64,000 nucleotides of DNA from Paenibacillus alkalitolerans (GCF_016482785.1 NZ_JAEMXM010000020.1:35943-99942), one strand, 5' to 3'; shown: positions 45,843 to 56,375, counted from the first letter of the stretch. Made by a program: numbers and translations. The notes: generated by a model from the letters alone, not told the origin.

Positions 45843-48800
45843 TTATTGCAATAAAGGAGCAACTGTAAACGTTATTTTATGAAATGCTAAATTATTGTTT
45901 GATGCATCCAGTGCTCTGATCGTCGCGCTATAAACATTGCCTGCGGTTAAAGATGATACCGAAAGTGAAGTTCCGGTAATCCAAAAAGCATTGGAAAAGT
46001 CAGGTCCGCTTATATACACCGAATAACTGCTTGCGTCAGGGTAATAATCCCAACTGAACGTCTTGGTAGCACTATCGAACGCGAAACCGGACACTTTTGG
46101 ATACATCGTGACTGTTTTGATGTCCGTTGCAAGAACGGTCCCCGCTGCACCTAACGCGCTCAGTCTGATATTATAAGTATTTATCGGCGTCAACCCGGTA
46201 AGCTCGTAACTCAAGCCGCTTGTTTCCCCGCTCGAAACCACCGTTCCTTCGCTGCCGGCTTCCGTCGATAACGCTTCAACACGATATGAAACGGCATTCT
46301 GTGTTGAATACCATGCAACTATTGCGCTTTCTGCATATACGTTCACACCTTGAATTTCTGCAAACTTATACGTATACAATGTGGCCCACCCGATAGCGAC
46401 AGGCACCTCTTTATATGGATCGCTGCTCTTATAACCTTCCACCGCCAACAGGTATTGGCGCTCTGAAGCAAGAAGCTGCGAAGGCTGGATATCCAGCGAA
46501 TAATCCATTTGAGCTTGATCCGCCGGGATAAACGTATAGGTCGCAAGCGTGACGGTAGTGTTCTGAACATCATACAGTTTAATTTTGTATTCCATATCTG
46601 TGCCAAATTGCGGGCGCGCATTACTCCAACCGACACTTACGGAGATCGGAGAACCTGCATAAGATGTTATCCCCGTTATATCCTTTTGGTACGGCGGGAT
46701 AAACAAGTTGACGGTCTGGTCAGACAATGCGGTAATTTTCCCCGCCCAATGATAATCCTTAGTGTAATAAGGGAAATCCTTCAAGTAGAAATAACCGCTC
46801 CCAGTCTCTTCTACTATGCTATACCTAATTTGATAAGTTCCAGCCGGTACGTTTATTGAATATAAACTGCTGCTGCCGGGCTGCATCTTCAACTGTACCG
46901 GCGCAATTATTCCAAGACTGCCATCCATCGGGATTGCCGTAATTTGTACGGTATATTCTTGAGTCGTATTGCGATTCGATGCGTTAAAGCTTAACAAGCC
47001 GCTGATACGAACCGCCTGTTCAATCGTCGCGTCGGCATTTTCGACGCCGGCGTAATGATATCCGATGGAACCATCGCTAAGCCAGCTTGATGTTTCACTA
47101 TTTATTGTTATCAAATGATATCTTACTTCATAAGCCATATCGCCTAACGGCACCGGCAAAGTGTAAGTCTCGGACGTGTCGTTAGGAACAAACCGTAAAA
47201 TAGTATAGCTGGATGATACCTCATAAGCCGTTTCAACCATCACCAAGACCTCTGAACTTACCGCTTTCGGAAGGTTGATTGTTCCGGAAATATATCCTCC
47301 TATCGATTCAGCGCTTACTAATGAAATCGCCTGAGTCGGTTCCGAAACTTTTGTACCTTTTACTGCAAAAATAACGTAGTCACCTGTAGCCAATGAAGAG
47401 ATAGCGGAGCCAGGAATACTCTGAACGCCTTCAGCTGTGGTCCGGTAAGAAATTGCCCCGCCGTTTGCAACATAACTGTCAAGATTTTCTGCGGTCGGAG
47501 ATTGGACATTATGATCCGTCAAGTATTGTTTGTTTACTATATATAACTTATCAGTGCCGGATGCTTTGACATGCCAATCTTGTCCGACCGCAATCGGCGA
47601 ATAGCCGAGATATAAAACCGTCGGGACAGGCAACTGTAACGACAGCACCGGCGATTTGGCGGAAATACCTCCATGTACGTCAACAGCATAAACGACATAA
47701 TGCCCTTCAACCAGTCCCGTCGTCGAAATCGTTACATCGGTGTCAGCCGCAAGGACCGCTGCCATATTCGCCTTCCCTTCGATTACTGCCGCATGAAGTT
47801 CCGGCAATGTTGCGCCGATTCCTTCAGCTGCTAAATATAAGGAACCTATCTCATTGCTTCGCGCAGTGACCGAAGTGCCGATGGTTACCGTTCCGGTTGA
47901 CGTCACCGATACGACCGGAGGCACGTCGTCTATCAGCTTGACAGCGGAACCTGCATTAGAACGCACGGAACCATTAAAAGAGTACGCCAACAACTTCTCC
48001 GCGCCTGAAGGAATTGTAATATTTGATATATGTGCAACTATGAGAGCTCCACTTTCACTAGGCTTATTAACAGTAATTATCGGCGTTGAAACCATGATGT
48101 TTCCTTGAGCGTTTCCCCAATACACAGAGTAGGCGGTTACGTTTGTTTCATCCGCTGCACGATGAATGGATATTTCACCCGATATTTGCTCTTTCATAGG
48201 ATTCATATCCGTAAAAGCAATACTTAAAGGTTGGCCAGGCTCAGCAATGTGCAGCGTTATTTCGAACGATTTTGCAGAAAGGGCTCCGAAGTTGTCGACC
48301 GCATAAACGACGTACTGTCCGGGAGCAAGTCCCGCCGTTGCGATCTCTACATTCGTATTTGGAGAAACAACCGTCGACTTAACCGCAGTTCCTTGGCTTA
48401 CGGCCGCATTTAGAGCATCCAAATTCGCGCTTGTACCAACAGGAACCAAGTACAATGTTCCCGCTTTATTGCTATTTGCAAGCACAATAGACCCGATCGT
48501 TACATTCGCAGAAGACAATACTTCCACGACCGGCGGAACGTTAGCCTCGATCAAAGAAATCGAAGGCGATGCGCTCGAGATCGCACCCTGATTGTCCACC
48601 GCATAAACAACGTATTTACCTGCTTCTAAACCTGATGTCGGGAGCGACACGCTTTGCGCAGGAGCGGTCACGGCTGCCTTCGAACCGCGATGAGCCGCTA
48701 TTGCCGCTTCAAAAGCGTCCTTCCCGGCACTTGTGCCTTCTTTCACCAAGTACAATGTGCCAAGCTCATTGCTCTTTGCCGAAACGTCAGACCCGATGGT

Positions 48801-50120
48801 TACACTGCCGGAGGACAACAACTCGACTTCCGGCGGCGCATTGACAGGCGGCGCTCCGGTATTTCCTCCCGTATTCGGCTGTTGTGACGACGGCGGATTC
48901 AACTGTTCCTTATTCTGATTAAACTGCTGCTTTTCCGCATCCGACAAGCCGTTGAGATAGCTTTGCTCCGCGGCTTGCTGCTGCTGTTTCAACGCCGCCG
49001 CGTTTTGCTGCTGCTGCATTTGCTTCTGGGAAGCGGCCTGATTCAGCAGCTCCGAATTTTGCTGCTGAAGCTGCTGCAAAAATTGCTGCAGGAGCTCTTG
49101 CTGCTGCATCATTTGCTGCTGCAGCTGCTTCGCCTGCTGCGCCTGCTGTTGCTGCAGCTGCGTTAAATCGAGCGGAGCAGCAATCGTACTTAACGTAACG
49201 CCGGTTTGCTGAGAAATCTGACTGACTTGCTGCGGCGAAAGTACGCCTTGCTGCACCGCTTGCGTCGCAATTACATCGGCAAGTCGCCCGACGTTGCCGG
49301 CGTAAAGGTCGAACTCTTGACTATTCGTCACGCCAAGCTGGAGATTGGCTTGTCCGTTATTCAAGCTCGCCAATAGTTCTTGGTTCTCAGCGTTAATGTC
49401 AGCCGCATTCTGCAGCAGCGCCGCCGTTACCGAAGGGCTGACCGAACTCACTAATTGTGCCGGATCCACGATGGAAACCGCGGATTGCACCCTATTGCTT
49501 TCCGTATTGAAAACAAAGTCTACTTGCTGCGCGGGATAGATAAGTACCGTTTGTTCGGGCGTCTCCTCATCAGACTCGGCTGTCGTTGCGCTTACGATTC
49601 CTGAAGCGACTACAATATTCGTAGACAGCGACCGCGGATCCACGCTGAATATGTAGTTCGTACCCCTGACGCCCATGACTGCCGTCGGTGTCTCGATTTC
49701 GAACGTATCCTTATCTTTCAGCTTGCCCGCCTTCACGTAAGCGGAACCGGACCATACGGACAAGTTCGTTTTTTTGCCGCCGTCGCTGGACTTTAACTTT
49801 GACAAATATAACGATGCATTCGCGCCCACCGTTACTTCGTCCTCATGGTCCAACACTTTTAACACTACGCTGGAACCCTTGCCGGTTCTCAAATGATCCC
49901 CTTGATTCAGCGCCATGCTTTTGTATGCCTTAAACTCTTTCGAACCGCCCGATTTCTTCACAAATACATCGCCCGTCAGACTAACGATTTGCGCGATGCG
50001 GGAACTGTCGCTGGCCGCCGCTGCGAACTCCGTGAATGAATTGAGCGCCAAACTCATAACCATTGCAGCACATACAATCTGAGATAACACTCTTAAGAGC
50101 GAATTACGTGCCTTTTTCAC
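45843..50120 (-). CDS. Giant secreted FecR-domain protein with Gln-rich stalk and repeat domains
   Basis: A 1425-residue exported protein. A signal peptide occupies about residues 1-36. A FecR domain follows (about 60-180; DHLRTGKGSSVVLKVLDHED, then TPTAVMGVRGTNYIFSVDP). A Gln-rich coiled region runs about 315-405. At least three repeats of about 95 residues follow, each starting PPxVxxxSSxxVTIGS and containing GTLYLV and YVVYAVD. Further beta domains and a fibronectin-III-like C-terminus complete it. GTG 50120 follows GGGAG. No LPXTG or membrane anchor is visible at the end. It is the last gene of the CHASE2-cyclase operon and may be its surface sensor or effector. Confidence 0.88.
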   Translation of the reverse strand: MKKARNSLLRVLSQIVCAAMVMSLALNSFTEFAAAASDSSRIAQIVSLTGDVFVKKSGGSKEFKAYKSMALNQGDHLRTGKGSSVVLKVLDHEDEVTVGANASLYLSKLKSSDGGKKTNLSVWSGSAYVKAGKLKDKDTFEIETPTAVMGVRGTNYIFSVDPRSLSTNIVVASGIVSATTAESDEETPEQTVLIYPAQQVDFVFNTESNRVQSAVSIVDPAQLVSSVSPSVTAALLQNAADINAENQELLASLNNGQANLQLGVTNSQEFDLYAGNVGRLADVIATQAVQQGVLSPQQVSQISQQTGVTLSTIAAPLDLTQLQQQQAQQAKQLQQQMMQQQELLQQFLQQLQQQNSELLNQAASQKQMQQQQNAAALKQQQQAAEQSYLNGLSDAEKQQFNQNKEQLNPPSSQQPNTGGNTGAPPVNAPPEVELLSSGSVTIGSDVSAKSNELGTLYLVKEGTSAGKDAFEAAIAAHRGSKAAVTAPAQSVSLPTSGLEAGKYVVYAVDNQGAISSASPSISLIEANVPPVVEVLSSANVTIGSIVLANSNKAGTLYLVPVGTSANLDALNAAVSQGTAVKSTVVSPNTNVEIATAGLAPGQYVVYAVDNFGALSAKSFEITLHIAEPGQPLSIAFTDMNPMKEQISGEISIHRAADETNVTAYSVYWGNAQGNIMVSTPIITVNKPSESGALIVAHISNITIPSGAEKLLAYSFNGSVRSNAGSAVKLIDDVPPVVSVTSTGTVTIGTSVTARSNEIGSLYLAAEGIGATLPELHAAVIEGKANMAAVLAADTDVTISTTGLVEGHYVVYAVDVHGGISAKSPVLSLQLPVPTVLYLGYSPIAVGQDWHVKASGTDKLYIVNKQYLTDHNVQSPTAENLDSYVANGGAISYRTTAEGVQSIPGSAISSLATGDYVIFAVKGTKVSEPTQAISLVSAESIGGYISGTINLPKAVSSEVLVMVETAYEVSSSYTILRFVPNDTSETYTLPVPLGDMAYEVRYHLITINSETSSWLSDGSIGYHYAGVENADATIEQAVRISGLLSFNASNRNTTQEYTVQITAIPMDGSLGIIAPVQLKMQPGSSSLYSINVPAGTYQIRYSIVEETGSGYFYLKDFPYYTKDYHWAGKITALSDQTVNLFIPPYQKDITGITSYAGSPISVSVGWSNARPQFGTDMEYKIKLYDVQNTTVTLATYTFIPADQAQMDYSLDIQPSQLLASERQYLLAVEGYKSSDPYKEVPVAIGWATLYTYKFAEIQGVNVYAESAIVAWYSTQNAVSYRVEALSTEAGSEGTVVSSGETSGLSYELTGLTPINTYNIRLSALGAAGTVLATDIKTVTMYPKVSGFAFDSATKTFSWDYYPDASSYSVYISGPDFSNAFWITGTSLSVSSLTAGNVYSATIRALDASNNNLAFHKITFTVAPLLQ

Positions 50121-50158
50121 CTTACTACTCCCTCTCCCGTTTCAATCCCTATGGTTTC

Positions 50159-51748
50159 CTACAACGTTTTCTCTCGAAGAATGACCGTCCGGGTCGATTT
50201 GTCCCACTCCACGTCAAGACCGAACTCTTCGCTGAAGAAACGGATCGGCACATAGGTTCTTTCCCCTTTAATGTAAGGAGCCGCATCGATCGCCCTTACC
50301 TCCGCTTCGCCGTCGCCAACTTGCGTTCTTATCTCCGTCTTGCCCGGAACGAGCTCCAATGTCGTACCGTTCTTCTTCATCCGGATGACGCCTTTATCGA
50401 AGCTCACTTCATATCCGAATGACTTTCCGACAACGGACAACGGCACCATCGTCCGGTTATCCGCAATTTCCGGCTGTGTATCGAACTGTAGAAGCGCCCC
50501 GTTGAACGTAACGTGAATCGTGCCGTCATTTTTCAATCCGTCAGGTTGTCTGTACAATGCGTATAACCGAACTGCATTGTTGTAGCTGTCCCCAATCAAA
50601 ATATCATCGTTCGACAGCACGGCCACATCGGACGGCGCATGCAGCAAATTGTTTCCTTCGATGCCGTTCGTCTTGCCGAAATCGCCCGACGTGCTGCCGG
50701 CCAGCGTTGTCACTGTACCATTGTGCAGGTAACGCACTGCATGATTCAATGTGTCCGCGATGACAAGGCCGCCTTCTTTGGTAAGCGCAATGCCCTTGGG
50801 AAAATGAAACTCCGCCGTAAGCGCACTGCCGTCCTTATACCCATCCGCCGAGTATAGCTTACCCTTCTCGTACATCGGATTCCGCACGGTGCCCGCTACC
50901 GTCGTTACCGTATTGGCAGCGACATCTATGTACCGGATCAACCCGTTGCCGCTATCGCTTACGTACAAATTGCCTTTGGCATCCAACTCGATGGACGAAG
51001 GCTCGTTAAACTTCGCTTGATCCAACGCCCCGTCCTTATAATCGCCTGCCGCTTCGACGGCGCCGGGTACAACCTCCACCGCGCGTGTCGAAGCCGCATT
51101 CAATGTGGAGACCGTTCCGTCTGCGTCAATTTTACGAATTAGATGGTTGAGCGAGTCCGCAACGTATATCGTTCCGTCTGCCGCAACCGCGACATCCTGC
51201 GGCCCGAAGAAGCGGGCTTCGGCGCCTTTGCCGTCCACTGTGCCCAACACACCGTTGCCGGCAACCGTAGTTACGGTTCCGTCAACGGAAATTTTGCGGA
51301 TCGCGTGGTTTCCGGAGTCGGCGACATACAAGTTGCCGTGAGCATCCAATGCAAGTCCTGCAGGCTTCTGGAATAGGGACGCCTCCGCTTTGCCGTCAAC
51401 GAGCGTGCCTTCGGGCAGTCCCGCTTCGTCTCTCGTAAGCGTAATTCCCGCGTAAGTCGTCACCTGGCCGTCTTTTACTTTGCGAATAATGTGATTGACC
51501 GTATCGCTCACATACACCGTTCCGTCTTTGGCAACCGCGATCCGTTCCGGCGCGCGAAACGATGCGGACAACGCCGCTCCGTTCGCCTCCGCAAATTCGC
51601 CGCTGCCGGCATATGTCGTGACTTGCGACAATATTCCGCCGTCCGCTCCGCGAAGACCTTCGCCGGGAGAGGCTGCAAATACGTTGGAAGAGCCGGCCGC
51701 CAACGATGCGGCAACGATTAACGCACTTAATTTCTTGAGATTCTTCAT
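50159..51748 (-). CDS. Secreted NHL-repeat protein with copper-amine-oxidase-N (stalk) domain
   Basis: A 529-residue exported protein with a signal peptide at 1-25 (ending SSNVFAA). About six NHL blades follow (VYVSDTVNHIIRKV, LYVADSGNHAIRKI, IYVADSLNHLIRKI, LYVSDSGNGLIRYI, LVIADTLNHAVRYL, ILIGDSYNNAVRLY), forming a beta-propeller. The C-terminal 115 residues are a copper amine oxidase N-terminal-like module (NRTMVPLSVVGKSFGYEVSF and RTYVPIRFFSEEFGLDVEWD), which in Paenibacillus binds the cell wall region. ATG 51748 follows TAGGAGACGTAAATAGA. Likely an outside binding or structural protein of the operon. Confidence 0.9.
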   Translation of the reverse strand: MKNLKKLSALIVAASLAAGSSNVFAASPGEGLRGADGGILSQVTTYAGSGEFAEANGAALSASFRAPERIAVAKDGTVYVSDTVNHIIRKVKDGQVTTYAGITLTRDEAGLPEGTLVDGKAEASLFQKPAGLALDAHGNLYVADSGNHAIRKISVDGTVTTVAGNGVLGTVDGKGAEARFFGPQDVAVAADGTIYVADSLNHLIRKIDADGTVSTLNAASTRAVEVVPGAVEAAGDYKDGALDQAKFNEPSSIELDAKGNLYVSDSGNGLIRYIDVAANTVTTVAGTVRNPMYEKGKLYSADGYKDGSALTAEFHFPKGIALTKEGGLVIADTLNHAVRYLHNGTVTTLAGSTSGDFGKTNGIEGNNLLHAPSDVAVLSNDDILIGDSYNNAVRLYALYRQPDGLKNDGTIHVTFNGALLQFDTQPEIADNRTMVPLSVVGKSFGYEVSFDKGVIRMKKNGTTLELVPGKTEIRTQVGDGEAEVRAIDAAPYIKGERTYVPIRFFSEEFGLDVEWDKSTRTVILREKTL

Positions 51749-51787
51749 TCTATTTACGTCTCCTATCTATCATAATCAGCCGAGAGG

Positions 51788-51814
51788 ACTCCCACTTCTG
51801 TAAGTGGTGGGAGT
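51788..51814. repeat. Intercistronic hairpin, REP-like
   Basis: ACTCCCAC-TT and AA-GTGGTGGGAGT arms with a short loop sit between the cyclase stop and the NHL gene. It resembles the short GTGGGAG hairpins left at the ends of IS200/IS605-type elements; a simple mRNA-stabilising hairpin is equally possible. Confidence 0.5.
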
Positions 51815-51816
51815 AT

Positions 51817-53640
51817 TCATTGCCGACCCGCCGCAGCCTCCGCTGCCGCAGCGTCATTTTTCAAACCCAATACCTCATACAGCTTCACCGCAACCGTCTT
51901 GCCCTTCATCATCCGTTCCCCGACGCAGTTATACTCGAACAAATCTTTCGTGCGCTCGTAGGTGGTTTCCGAAACGAGAATCTGACCCGCAACGGTGTTG
52001 GATTCGATTCGCGCCGCTATGTTGACGTTATCGCCGATCGCCGTATAATCGACGCGGATGTACGAGCCGATATTGCCGACGACCACCTCGCCCGTATTGA
52101 TGCCGATGCCGACATTGACGGTAACCCCGAATTTTTCGAAAATGTTCCGCCGTACCTCCTCCATCCCCTTCTGAATGTCATAAGCCGTCTTTACCGCACA
52201 GTATTCATGGTTCGGCAAATCGAGCGGCGCGTTGAACATCAGCATGGCCGCATCGCCGATAAATTTGTCGATCGTCCCTTTGTTTTCGAGACATTTTTCC
52301 GTTATGAGGTTGAACATGCTGTTAAGGAAGTCGACGACTTCTTCAGGCTTCAATTTTTCCGAAAGTGTCGTAAAGCCGCGGATGTCGAGGAATAGAACCG
52401 AAAGCTCTTTATTGATGCCGCCGAGTTGGATCTCTTGCTCGCTGCTGGCGATTTCTTTCACCAAATCCGGAGAGATGTACCGCCCGAATTGCTTTGTGAT
52501 GAAATTTTTATGCTTTGTCTCGAAATACGCCTTCACCGCGATGTTGGATATGTAAGCAAGGAACATAACGGCTGCGGGATGGACCGTGTCTATGAAAATG
52601 TTCGTGCCGCGGAACAGATAGTGCTGGCCGGCTATAATCGCTATGCTGCCCGCAAGTACGGCGGATAAGCTGGCGACGGTTTTGAACCGCCAAGTAATAA
52701 ACACGACTGCTGCCAGCAAAACCAAGCTTACAACGAGGACAACCCAATCCGGATAGTATGTTATGTATGTATTGTTGAGGAGCTGGTTGATGATGTTCGC
52801 GTGGGCGTAGACGAGCTTCATCTCTGTCTCGATCGGCACCGAGCCGATGTCGTCCGTTGAGAGGCCGATCGCCGTGAACCCGACAAGCACAATGGCATCC
52901 TTGAAGTTTTCGGGCGGGAAATTTCCGTTCAGAACGTCAACGAACGGAACCGTCAAGAAATCGTACGACTCCGCTTCGTAATCGATCCATATTTCCGTTT
53001 GCGGATGATAGTTCAAGTAGTGATCGACGTCCGCTCCGGCCATCTTGGCCGCTTGGAACGCTAACGAGTTCAATACGCCGTCTTCGGGCGTTTGCAGCTG
53101 CAGCCACGTGCGGCGGATAACTTTATCCGTATCCAGCACCGCGTTGATGTGAGCGTGATGCGTATTTTCATAGAACGCCGGAATCGGATGGATAACGTCA
53201 TGCGCCGGAATGAGTCCGTCCGCTTCCACCGTTGTCGTTCGGCTCAGCTCGTTCTCCGTCACCGCCGTAGACGGCAAAATGACGTTGTCATAACGGGACA
53301 GCGCATCGGCGAACGCCGCGTCGCTTCCGGGGGAGCTTTGCGTATCGAACAATATATCGAAGCCGATGACGCTTGGTTCGGTTCCGGATTGATTCATACT
53401 TTCTATCAAAGCGCCGTAAATTTCGCGCGGCCATGGAAACTGCCCGATCGCTTCGATCGAATATTCGTCGATTGCCACGACGATAATCCGTTCATCCGGC
53501 GCACCGGAATTCGTCCGCTCCAAATCGAAATCGTACAGGGCGTTTTTAAGCGGTTCCAATACGTTTAAGAGAATAAGACACAAGCTTAGTGCTACGACCA
53601 CAGCATTAACGGTCAAAGCGTAAAGGCGTATGCTTTTCAT
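51817..53640 (-). CDS. CHASE2-domain adenylate cyclase, membrane bound
   Basis: A 607-residue sensor enzyme. One N-terminal membrane segment (about 5-25) precedes an extracytoplasmic CHASE2 domain (about 30-300; IIVVAIDEYSIEAIGQFPWP, IGFDILFDTQS). Three membrane helices follow (about 305-380), then a class III cyclase domain. Metal-binding Asp residues are in LFLDIRGFTTLS (about 418) and IGDAAMLMFN (about 463). The Lys before IGDA (DKFIGDA) and Asp in VDYTAIGDNVNIAARIES (about 515) favour ATP over GTP. So it should make cAMP in response to an outside signal. ATG 53640 follows CGGAGGAACTA. It heads an operon with the NHL and FecR genes. Confidence 0.92.
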   Translation of the reverse strand: MKSIRLYALTVNAVVVALSLCLILLNVLEPLKNALYDFDLERTNSGAPDERIIVVAIDEYSIEAIGQFPWPREIYGALIESMNQSGTEPSVIGFDILFDTQSSPGSDAAFADALSRYDNVILPSTAVTENELSRTTTVEADGLIPAHDVIHPIPAFYENTHHAHINAVLDTDKVIRRTWLQLQTPEDGVLNSLAFQAAKMAGADVDHYLNYHPQTEIWIDYEAESYDFLTVPFVDVLNGNFPPENFKDAIVLVGFTAIGLSTDDIGSVPIETEMKLVYAHANIINQLLNNTYITYYPDWVVLVVSLVLLAAVVFITWRFKTVASLSAVLAGSIAIIAGQHYLFRGTNIFIDTVHPAAVMFLAYISNIAVKAYFETKHKNFITKQFGRYISPDLVKEIASSEQEIQLGGINKELSVLFLDIRGFTTLSEKLKPEEVVDFLNSMFNLITEKCLENKGTIDKFIGDAAMLMFNAPLDLPNHEYCAVKTAYDIQKGMEEVRRNIFEKFGVTVNVGIGINTGEVVVGNIGSYIRVDYTAIGDNVNIAARIESNTVAGQILVSETTYERTKDLFEYNCVGERMMKGKTVAVKLYEVLGLKNDAAAAEAAAGRQ

Positions 53641-53823
53641 TAGTTCCTCCGTAGTAGGACGAATAATCCAACATTACCATAGTAAGTTGAAAAATGGTTA
53701 AAAACAACAAAAAATATATGAGGAAAATAAAAAAAATGTCGAAAAAAGGCTCCCCGCAATTGTCAATGACATGCAGGGAGCAGGTTTAGTCCGAAAGTAT
53801 TGTTTTCTCAACAATAAAGACAA

Positions 53824-53855
53824 CAAAAAACCCTCCCCCGGTATTTCGGGAGAAG
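53824..53855 (-). terminator. Terminator of the ferredoxin gene
   Basis: Leftward CTCCCG-AAATAC-CGGGGGAG followed by GGTTTTTTG. A second hairpin (GCTCCCTGCATG/CGGGGAGCC region, about 53745-53785) lies further left with a TTTTTT run. Confidence 0.85.
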
Positions 53856-53876
53856 GCGCTGTGTCTTAGATGTCGA

Positions 53877-54128
<252 letters not shown>

Positions 54129-54254
54129 CTAAATTTCATCCCTTGGTTGCAAATCCTCACGATTCATCATAATACAACCATCGCGAAAATTCAAACGGAA
54201 TGCCGAAAACCCGGCGAAAATTAAGACTGCACACCCAGTTTGCCTAAGAGAAAG

Positions 54255-54372
54255 TAAGAAAAACTTCCATCGAAGTACATTCAAGGAAGCGGGTACGTCA
54301 TAAAGCGGAAGTTTTTCTTGCAACCCTAGAATTAACGTTTCCTTTCGGAAACTTATAAATTCTAGGGTTATC
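54255..54372 (+). repeat. Two-hairpin repeat family, full copy left of dinB
   Basis: First palindrome 54255-54320 (AAGAAAAACTTCC ... GGAAGTTTTTCTTG), second hairpin about 54321-54370 with the stem AACCCTAGAATT / AATTCTAGGGTT. The stem outer bases (CCCT/AGGG) differ from other copies but pair perfectly. It lies 30 bp beyond the dinB stop, in inverted orientation to the copy at 55714. Confidence 0.85.
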
Positions 54373-54402
54373 AAAACATTCGTCCAACTCGTGGAAATGT
54401 CA

Positions 54403-55690
54403 TCATATATCGTTCCTTTCGAGATGGTCCATTTGCAAAGAGGTGCCGCGCTCTTTATAGTTTCGGATTCGCGTGGACGGGTCGTCCCCGAGCATGCCCG
54501 CCGTCAATATGGCGTTCTCCCCGAATTTGTCGCGGATGCGGTCCATTATGGAATTAAGCTGTTCCTTGCGCGGCTGCTCTTCGAAATCGAACAAATCCAT
54601 CTGCAGAGGCGTCTCTTTCTTAGCGCGCAAGTTTTGGCAGGCGACGCCAAGCAGCCGGATCGGCTTTCGGTCCGGCCAATGACGGTCGTACAGACTGCAC
54701 GCCGCTTTGTACACTTCCTTCATATCGTCCGTATGGGCAGGAAGTGTTTGCGAGCGTGTGATCGTACGCATGTCGGGCTTGCGGATCGTAATTTGAACGG
54801 TGGATGCGAAGAGACCTTTGCGGCGAATTGAGCAGCACTCTCTTCACCTCGTCGGGATCGGTAACGTCTTGAGGCAGAGTCACTGTATGTCCGACCGATT
54901 TCGCTTGCTCGCGTTCCGCAACTACGGGAGACTCGTCCCAACCGTTCGCGGCGCGCTTGAGCCAGCTGCCCGTTACGCCGAACTGATCGGCGAGCAGCCG
55001 CTCGTCGCTTCCCGCAAGCTCGCCGAGCGTGCGTATGTTGAGCCGCTCCAGCTTTGCGGCTGTTTTGGCGCCGATGCCGTACAGCTCGGCGCACGGCCGC
55101 GGCCACAGCACGGCGGGCACGTCGCGCAGCCGGAGCACGGTAAGCCCGTTCGGCTTCTTCATGTCCGACGCCGTCTTGGCAAGCAGCTTGTTCGGCGCGA
55201 CTCCGATCGAGCACGGCAATCCGAGCTCTTCGCGGATGCGTCTTTGTATTTCCGTTGCGATTTCCAGAGGCGTGCCGAAGGACTTGGAGCCCGATATGTC
55301 GACATAACATTCGTCAATCGATACGGGCTCCACAAGCGGCGAGTAATCTCCCGCGATTTCAAGAAAGCGGAGAGAAAACCGGCGGTACAATTCGAAGTCG
55401 GGCTTCAGCAAGATGAGTCCGGGACAAAGCCGCTGCGCTTCGCGAACGGTCATGCCGGTCCGCACGCCGCGCGCGCGAGCGGGATACGAGGACGTAACGA
55501 CGATCCCTTTGCGCAGCTCGACGCTTCCGGCCACCGCCAGCGGTTTGCCGCGGTATTTGTCCGGCTCCGCGGACTCGTGCACCGAGCAATAAAATGCGTT
55601 CATATCGATATGAAGCACCACTCTGCCGCTCTTCGGGTACGCGCTCCCGGACGCTTCGTATTTGCTGCCGCCTTCTCCTTTCATACTCAC
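54403..55690 (-). pseudogene. dinB: DNA polymerase IV, frameshifted
   Basis: A Y-family translesion polymerase gene broken near 54825-54830. Upstream of the break about 287 residues are normal: VVLHIDMNAFYCSVHE, SIDECYVDISGSKSFG with the catalytic Asp-Glu pair, GVAPNKLLAKTASDMKKPNG and the thumb region. The frame then changes after RVLLN. The little-finger domain continues in another frame from RRKGLFASTVQITIRKPDM to the end at 54403, including the clamp-binding motif QMDLF. About 8-9 residues expected between the two parts are missing, so this looks like a small deletion not divisible by three rather than a single-base read error. Inverted repeat copies flank the gene on both sides. Confidence 0.85.
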
Positions 55691-55713
55691 ACCCTCCGGT
55701 TCGGACGGATCTA

Positions 55714-55827
55714 AACATAAGAATCAATAATATTCCGGCACGGAAAACCAAATTCTTATGTTGCAAGAAAAACTTCCTTTAATCGCGGTCTGGCTTCCTT
55801 GCATGTACTTCGAACAAGTTTTTCTTA
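55714..55827 (-). repeat. Two-hairpin repeat family, full inverted copy right of dinB
   Basis: On the minus strand it reads first palindrome (AAGAAAAACTTG ... GGAAGTTTTTCTTG, 55827-55762), then a second hairpin with stem CATAAGAAT / ATTCTTATG (55760-55716). It is inverted relative to the copy at 54255, so the pair brackets dinB symmetrically. Its outer end provides the stop codon of queF (55825-55827). Confidence 0.85.
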
Positions 55828-56184
55828 TTTTTCCTGTGCGTATTCGGCTCTTACAGTCGTGTAAATGCCCCCGCGCACGTTGAACTTACCGGTTACCGAC
55901 AGCTTTCTCGGCTTGATTTGTTCAACGAAATCCTTCAGCATGCGGTTCGTGATGTCTTCATGGAAATGTCCCTCGTCGCGGAAACTCCAAATATAAAGCT
56001 TGAGCGACTTTAATTCGCAAATGTACGGTCCGGGCACGTATTTGAACGTAATCGTTCCGAAATCCGGCTGGCCCGTCACGGGACATATCGCGGTGAATTC
56101 GGGGCATTCGATTTCCACTTCATATTCGCGGTCCGGATGCGGGTTAGGCACCGGATCAAGATGTTTTTGAGGTTGGCTTGGCAT
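55825..56184 (-). CDS. queF: NADPH-dependent 7-cyano-7-deazaguanine reductase
   Basis: QueF reduces preQ0 to preQ1, the next step after QueC. The 119 residues show the catalytic Cys in [20 protein letters not shown] (about 31), [20 protein letters not shown] (about 49) and the E-x-H motif in [18 protein letters not shown]. It is the short, unimodular type. ATG 56184 lies 9 nt after GGAGGA; an earlier ATG (56193) abuts that site. It is located 33 kb from queDEC. The stop codon lies in the end of a repeat element. Confidence 0.95.
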   Translation of the reverse strand: MPSQPQKHLDPVPNPHPDREYEVEIECPEFTAICPVTGQPDFGTITFKYVPGPYICELKSLKLYIWSFRDEGHFHEDITNRMLKDFVEQIKPRKLSVTGKFNVRGGIYTTVRAEYAQEK

Positions 56185-56375
56185 GGTACTCATTCCTCCA
56201 CTACTATATATATAAGTGCATGCTTCAAGCATACTAGGCGCACAGTAGCAGGTCAAGACAACGGGCGGGGTTACACAAAATGTTTGCAATACCCGGTTCT
56301 ACTGCAAGCGTTCCCGTGCTATAATATTAGGAATATTCTTATAGAGAGAATTCTTTGTTATGGGAGGAAGCAGGG

